Shown piece after piece: positions 57,949-64,000 of a stretch of 64,000 bases of DNA. Numbering within the stretch: the stretch's first letter is position 1; the number at the start of each line of letters is the position of its first letter. The notes below the pieces were generated by a model. It saw only the letters and a program-made list of their open reading frames with translations, had not been told where the DNA came from and ran no database searches. The stretch lies in assembly GCA_921293015.1 (NCBI GenBank), contig OV121081.1, positions 2,046,001 to 2,110,000 of the forward strand, in the 5' to 3' direction. Made by a program: the position numbers and the translations under genes. This DNA comes from Phorcus lineatus. Lineage: Eukaryota; Mollusca; Gastropoda; Trochida; Trochidae.

Positions 57949-58373
57949 GTAGGATTATTTTCGAACATCGTCTGTCACCTGAAAAATAATGTCATTTCTT
58001 GGCAATTTAATCTGATTGCATTTCATATTTTTGCAGGCTTCAGCTTTTGGTCGTTGTTATTTTTTGCATTAGGAATTTTTTGTAACAGTTGTTAAATCGA
58101 TTTTAGAAATTTTAGGAACTTGTAGCATTTCCGATTAATCTTCATATTTTGACTTCAAGTTATCGAAGAGTTATCTCCCCTGGGAAATATGATATTGCCT
58201 GATGTTCCATTGTTTCATATGTCAATGTACATTATAATTTCAATTCCAATTGGGAAAATTAAAGTGAAATCTATCTTAATTATGTATTCGTTGTCTTCAA
58301 AATTTTATTTCTTGTGAAGATATTTTTCTAAATTTTCCTTTCCTAAGATTCAAGTTCCTGCTTAGGTGTTCAT

Positions 58374-58488
58374 GGGTCTGTTGCACAAAGCAACTTAACA
58401 CTAAGGTTAACCTTAGTGCCATCCTTTAACATTCCACTAAGGCTATCTTAGTGACTTAAGGTAACCTTAGTGTTTTGTGCAACGGCCT
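58374..58488. mobile_element. ~115-bp MITE with GTTGCACAAA ends
   Basis: GTTGCACAAAG near the left end is inverted as TTTTGTGCAACGG at the right. Inside, alternating ACTAAGGT and ACCTTAGT blocks make the whole element foldable. Such tiny foldbacks are common in molluscs from memory. Confidence 0.7.
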
Positions 58489-59334
58489 CCAGATAAAGAA
58501 TAAATTTGTCTTATGTCGTCCATATTTCACGCCTCCTTCAGAAATCAAATATGTTACCGGTATCATGCGGCAATCCCCTCCTGCCACCCCTTACCACCAC
58601 CCACCACTCAAATGTAGAGTAAAATGACAACGCATTAAACGCTGATCCCGCACACACCACTGGATATGAACCTGAGACAGCCTGCATGTAAAGCTTCCTG
58701 TGTGACCCCTCCAGTCAGAATGTTACACATCATTAGCTTCAAATAGATCATCTATGTCTTTCGATGAAAAGATACTTTAAAACTCAGTAATTTTTTATAT
58801 CGGTAAATATGATTTGAGTTATGGTAATCAGTATCCTATTTTTTTTATCTGTTTAATCAGTTATGATAAGCAGAAATATATTAGGCTAAATAGCCTGTAG
58901 ATATAACAATTATCAATGCCAGGCACATACCATATGTAATTTTGATTAAAATCCTGAACCTACAGGGCCTAGTAACCTAAGTTGGCATGTGATAAGGCAT
59001 TATACAACCTGTAACTTACTCAAGAAGGAAACAAATTAACCAGGAAGGAGTCAGGATGTTATTGCAAATGTCAACCTGAGCCTTATTAGGTATTGTGGTG
59101 ATCAAAGCAGAAAGGCAACATTGTTGTAAGATGTTGCAATCAGGTTAACACTTGTTTAAGGAAAAGTGTCACTATGTAGACATCTTAGAAATACAAAGTA
59201 AATTTGAGAATCTCATTATCAAGTGATAACTGCATGTTGAGTGGATGATAGCATTACTCAGATTTAATTTTGTCCACTTGTTGTTGACAGGTTCAACATA
59301 GTTGTCATTTTGTGACATGTTTCTAGAGTAGAAA

Positions 59335-59620
59335 GAAAGACAGTTATTAAAAGGGCACAGAGTATGTTGCTGGAGTCATAAATCAAAATTTCTTAAAGGT
59401 GTTGTTTTAACCAGAAGTGGTAGTGGTTTATGAAAATCACCATCCTGATGTGTATCAGTTCTATATAGTGACAGTAAACAAGTTTCAGTCTTAATTTGTG
59501 ATAAAAAAAATTACATGCACTAATAACTCAAACATAAATTGGGAAACTTACATAGTAACAGTAGACACCAATACCAATATGGGTTGGTAATGTTTATTAG
59601 ATCATTTAATATATGGATGG
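59335..59620 (+). repeat. Member of the diverged dispersed repeat family (third copy)
   Basis: Contains GGGCACAGAGTATGTTG, AGAAGTGGTAGTGGTTTATG, AGTAAACAAGTTTCAG and CCAATATGGGTTGGTAATGT in the same order as the copies near 41.5 and 46.2 kb. Confidence 0.6.
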
Positions 59621-61986
59621 GGCGCAGAATTTTGACTTTAAGATTTATGTGGCCGTATCCAAATTTTCATTGTGAAATAGAAAACATCGTAATATTGGAT
59701 TTTTAGAGATAAAAATGCAGGTTTATGGAGACAATTTGAACTTCACTAAGGACATATGGTCTTTTGGCTATTAATGTAGAAAATTGGAAAATCATAAAAC
59801 AAACACTGTATCACTTTACAAGCTGTGCTACATTGTAATAATGTTGTAGGGTTAATAATCATGTAATGTGGGGTGTTCACCAAGTTAAGGGTTTTCTGCC
59901 TGTAGTGAGTGTTTGTAAGTGGGCACGAGGGATAGACCAGCACGGAATGTAAACAATAGGACAGGGAAATGTGCTGACCTTTGCACATTAAACCAATCAG
60001 TGTACTAATGACCCCTGCACTCTGTGTAGGTACATGGTGAGGGCTATTGTTGACATGTAGAATGGTCGGAACTTACAAATTCTGTAGTGCGGCTTTATTC
60101 TTACGAGGATTGATAAATATCTGATGATTTGACATTTTCAAACAATGAAAAATTGTAATGGTTTCAAAGTTTTCGAATAATTGCACAGAAGACTTCTAAT
60201 GTTGAAGATTCATTTAAATTCAGTTTCAGGTCATTTTTGATTGACACTTGTATACAAAGGGTCTTTAGAGTGTTTATTTTCCTTATGTTAGGACTAATGT
60301 TTATAATGTTATAGAACATAAATATTGTTTTAATTATGATGAAATATGAGCTAAAATCGTTTTCGTTTGCTACCTCGTCTGACCTGCTTGTGTCATCAAT
60401 GTTATTTAACATTCAGGATCTTTATTTAAATCAAAACCGAAATTAAAATAATAAAGATACAACATTTTTTAACGTTGCTTGTGAACTGTTACATGAGAAT
60501 TCAATGAATATGTCAACAGTTGGAAGTAAGATTACATGATTACTGAAATCAATCAAATCTTCACGAACACACCGTGACCAACTGAAGCTGGAGAATGAGA
60601 TCTAATTTAATTCAATTATTGCTTCTCCTAATTAAACAGCATGGTACTCAGTTGTCTTGACATGTACAACATTTCTATTGATAACCCCAAAACAAAAAGT
60701 TTATTTTAATTTATGTGTCTCAAACCTGTAGTTTTGTTCCAATAATGAGACATTATTGTAAGGTACGAAAATTTCTGCATGCGAAGAATTATGATAAGTA
60801 TTGAAAAAATGATATCAATTGATATGAATACTTCTGAAAATTTACAATTAAGTTTTAAGTGTTAAATTACTTTGTCCAAAATATTACAGCATGAGTTACA
60901 TATCCTTCAAAGTTTTGGAGCTTGAGTGTTTGTAGGGCTTCTGCAGTTGCTAAATGGTAGAGCTAACTGCCTTTGGAGGAAAGGCCCTGAGATAATTAGA
61001 CAGAAGAGCTGTGATTATCAGGTTATTGCCCGAGTCCGTGGTGTATGATTGCAAAGGGAACACTGCCCTTAGTCATATGAGTGTATGTGTGTGATTCATG
61101 TAGCCTGAACATAGCTTATAGGTTACAAGGACTCTCAGTAGGCGTAGACTTGCATGATCTCCGTCTAAATCAACTTCTCTTGTATTGCACTCAATCTGGA
61201 CAGTGTTACCTTAAAGATATTCAAAAGGTTGCAACGAATTATGGATTAACTGTCCTGAGTAAATGCATTAGTGTAATTATCTATCCTGAGTATATGCATT
61301 ATTATAATAAACTTGAAACTTTTGTAAATCCTTAACTCCAGACTGGATGTAAGAGGGTGGGAATCCAGTAATGTTCTCCTTTGGAGACTTTGAGGACCGT
61401 TGCTAATATACAGTGGATAGATTTTAGAACACTATTCCTCATTTCCTATTTGGACGTACCAGCAGCGATCTTCAATGGGTGGGGAGATAAGTCCGATCTC
61501 TGAATTTGAGAAATAGAAATAAGAAAGTTTATTTAACTCCACAATAATTTGAGGTGTTCTTCATCGAAAAATGACTTGCCATCATTCCTCTCATGTTTCG
61601 CTCTTCATCATGCAGACTGCAGCCAACGCTGATACGATCCCAATTTCTATTCATCATTCTCTGCATCAACATTCACTGCATCATATTCTGCGTAGGATTA
61701 ATGTACATGTTGGCACTGTTCCACAAAACCTTTCTACCTCCCGGCATACTTACATGTTTTTGCATAATTATGATTTATCATGTATTCACTAATCAGGATG
61801 ACTGGCATCGGTTTATGGTGGTTTAGCACTCTTAGCTCTGATGTGCATTAAATACCAGGTGACAGGAGATATCTTCAGACTTGTATAAGAGGAAAGTTAC
61901 CAGGTGCAATCTAACGTGGGCAAAGAATCAAACAAAGATGTTTTCCCATACTTTTGCCACTTTGGTGTAAAACATAAGTTGGTAAT

Positions 61987-62099
61987 TAAGGATTCAGCAG
62001 AAATGCTGAATCCTTATTGTTATTGGCGTGTTTTTTATTATTATTAAGGATTCAGCAGAAATGCTGAATCCTTATTGTTATTGGCGTGTTTTTTATTAT
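61987..62099 (+). repeat. Two tandem 58-bp units, each with a perfect GAAA-loop hairpin
   Basis: Each unit begins AAGGATTCAGCA, loop GAAA, then the exact complement TGCTGAATCCTT (61988-62015 and 62046-62073), followed by ATTGTTATTGGCGTGTTTTT and an ATT run. A partial third relative (GCTGAATCCT at 63610) opens the next copy of the adjoining long repeat. Confidence 0.88.
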
Positions 62100-64000
62100 T
62101 ATTATTCCACGATTCTTGTGTACAAAATTCAGCCAAAACTAGCGACTCCATTACAACCAAACTTTACGATCTTATAGCCCTTAACAAGACCTCGCGACAC
62201 GAAGCTTTTCAGCCAATTCGGACATTGCATTAAAGGCTCAGTACCACCCAAACTTTTCAAAATTAACATTGGAAATTTTTTCAAAATGCACTTAGAGACT
62301 TGAAACTTGTTTTAAACGATGCGCAATAACATTTCAAGCAAAAAAGTAAATCATGGCGAATTCGTAGCATGAATACTTTCGCCGCCATATTGCTTTTTTT
62401 GACTTTTTGAAATTTCCGGACCCCATGCATCTTTGAAATGTAACTCCTCTGAAGATACTTGCGTCTAAGAGTTGAAAGTCTCCAAGAATGTAGCTGAGAC
62501 ATTGGGAATTTCAGGGTGATTCAGATTTTGATAAAAGTCAAATATTTATTCCTCAGCAAGCCTTCAAAGTCGGGCGACTTTGCTCGTTTCAGCATATTCA
62601 AGGGCAGATAACTCAAAAACCTACCCGTCGAATTTCATGAATTTTGCATGAGAGTTAGACGTGAACAAGGTCTTTAAGAATCAAGCATAACATCGGTCGC
62701 GAACAGTCATTTCAGTTCACAAGAGAGAGTCAAAGTTTGCATCATACTATATGTCAATTAAGTGCGTTAGCAAGGGTTAAATTGCAAACAATTGAAGGAA
62801 AACATCAATATTGAACAACGGTCAGGACGTGTGACATGTCCAAATGCAGGTACATGCGCTCTTGCATGTGTGAAAGGGCAAAAGTTGACAGAAATGCTCT
62901 ACATTGCTCTTGTATCAAGATTCGTTACGTGCGTTAGCAAGGGTTAATTTGAAAAGTTGAAGGAAAACTGTCAAGATATGCGACATGGGGCAAAGTTTGA
63001 GAGAAATACTCTTTGATGTCTTATAAACAAGCACGTAATTGACAGTCTACAGAGGGACGAAATCGCTCTTTGGAGCAAAAGTCCGTACTACTGCACGAAT
63101 GGTCAACGTGTGTGAGAAGACCAAAAGCATACAAGTGCGTCAGTAACTGTCAAAATCTGATCAGACAGGCAGAGAAGCGAGCAAAAAAGCCTGCCTGACT
63201 GACCTGAGCTGACTGACTGACATAGTCTTCATTATTTATATATATAAAGATCCTCAACCTATGTACCAGCATTCAGGAACTATATTCCAGTGTCGGCAAA
63301 CCACTTGATCTCGCCAAAGGAAAACACTAGCCCTTTTTCAACTTTCAAACCTATACTGCCTCCCCTGCAGATACCCCTTACATTTTGATGATGTTGCTTT
63401 CTTGCCTCAACTGGCAGCAGGCCGTGTACATCGAGCAAACCTCACTTTCGCTCCTATGTCTCGCTACGTACTGAAAACGTATACAAAACGTCACTTTGCT
63501 TCAGAATACGGCTAAATCAACTGCAGTGTACTAAAAATGTCTTCAAAACGCTATCTTAACTTGGAAAAGCACTTAGTTTGCCCCCAAGAGCCACGGGTGC
63601 TCATATTTCGCTGAATCCTGTCATTGTCGTCGCTTGCGACTATATTTATTATTATTATTATTCCACGATTCTTGTGAGCAAAATTCAGCCAAAACTAGCG
63701 ACTCAATTACAACCAATCTTTACAATCTTATAGCCCTTACCAAGACCTCGCGACATGAAACTTTTCAGCCAATTCGGACATTGCATTAAAGGCTCAGTAC
63801 CATTCAAAATTTTCAAAATTAACATTGAAAATTTTTTCAAAATTGACTTACAGACTTGAAACTTATTTCAAAAGATGCGCAATTAAATTGCAAGCAAAAA
63901 AGTAAATCATGGCGAATTCGTAAGTCACGTGATTTCGGCGCCATCTTGAATTTTCACACTTTTTGCAAGTTCACGACCCCATGCACATTTGAGGGATCAC
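62100..64000. repeat. Long direct-repeat element, period about 1.55 kb, second copy cut by window end
   Basis: The sequence from CCACGATTCTTGTG at 62107 recurs from 63662, with high similarity for about 270 bp, through ATGGCGAATTCGTA. A relative of the 58-bp hairpin unit sits at the start of each. Within the unit GTGCGTTAGCAAGGGTTAA occurs twice (about 62762 and 62930). On the minus strand both copies end in a YY1-like ATGGCGSC motif, the second next to TCACGTGA, resembling retroelement 5' ends. No coding potential was seen. It may be a tandem transposon or satellite-like repeat. Confidence 0.75.

Larger units (their letters stand above)
57949..61986 (+). other. ASAP intron 1 (start)
   Basis: No further exon was recognised. 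It contains a small MITE at 58374 and a diverged dispersed repeat at about 59335-59620. Remaining frames show no family features. Confidence 0.5.

Noticed and set aside
1..64000. tRNA or rRNA genes
   Set aside because: No paired A/B-box cloverleaf or rRNA core sequence was recognised on either strand by eye. A covariance-model scan would be decisive.

Overview
The window is eukaryotic nuclear DNA, AT-rich, with widely spaced intron-containing genes and a large load of mobile and tandem repeats. The gene content (BTB zinc-finger protein, mitochondrial fission factor, VPS45, an ASAP-type ArfGAP exon) is metazoan. A short retroposon tail at 51.3 kb (TTGCTCAAGCGGCGTTAAAC followed by ACTC repeats) and recurrent GGGAGATAAC motifs are what I remember from marine gastropods, especially abalone-like vetigastropods. 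That assignment is inference.

Layout. 0-8.3 kb: intergenic DNA with dispersed repeats, a 49/41-bp minisatellite and a 29-bp minisatellite. 8.36-17.09 kb, minus strand: a six-coding-exon BTB/C2H2 zinc-finger gene whose reading frame I rebuilt exactly (3354 nt, 1117 aa). Two of its introns begin inside tandem arrays whose units are copies of the exon end plus its 5' splice site. 17.4-33.5 kb: gene-poor, made of nested DNA-transposon-like elements, foldbacks, a family of small hairpins, and a 3-kb zone with about twelve scattered copies of GAAATGTACGTTAC on both strands that I cannot explain. 33.57-38.47 kb, plus strand: a full-length APE-type non-LTR retrotransposon bounded by 14-bp target duplications. 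Its ORF1 starts with a 2A-like DVEANPGP motif, and its ORF2 is broken by one in-frame TAG. 39-41 kb: a TTAA-flanked MITE and dispersed repeats. 42.0-45.1 kb, plus strand: Mff, with a transposon in each intron. 48.56-50.26 kb, plus strand: an intronless, intact VPS45. 51-57.8 kb: a SINE fragment, a decayed Tc1-like transposase, a microsatellite. 57.83 kb, plus strand: the first coding exon of an ASAP-family ArfGAP that continues beyond the window. 58-64 kb: its long first intron and a 1.55-kb direct-repeat element.

The host genes are not an operon. Mff (outer-membrane adaptor for Drp1), VPS45 (endosomal SM protein) and ASAP (Arf GTPase activation, BAR domain) share only a broad membrane-dynamics theme, which may be coincidence. 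Identifications rest on reading translated frames and splice junctions by eye. No database search was possible.
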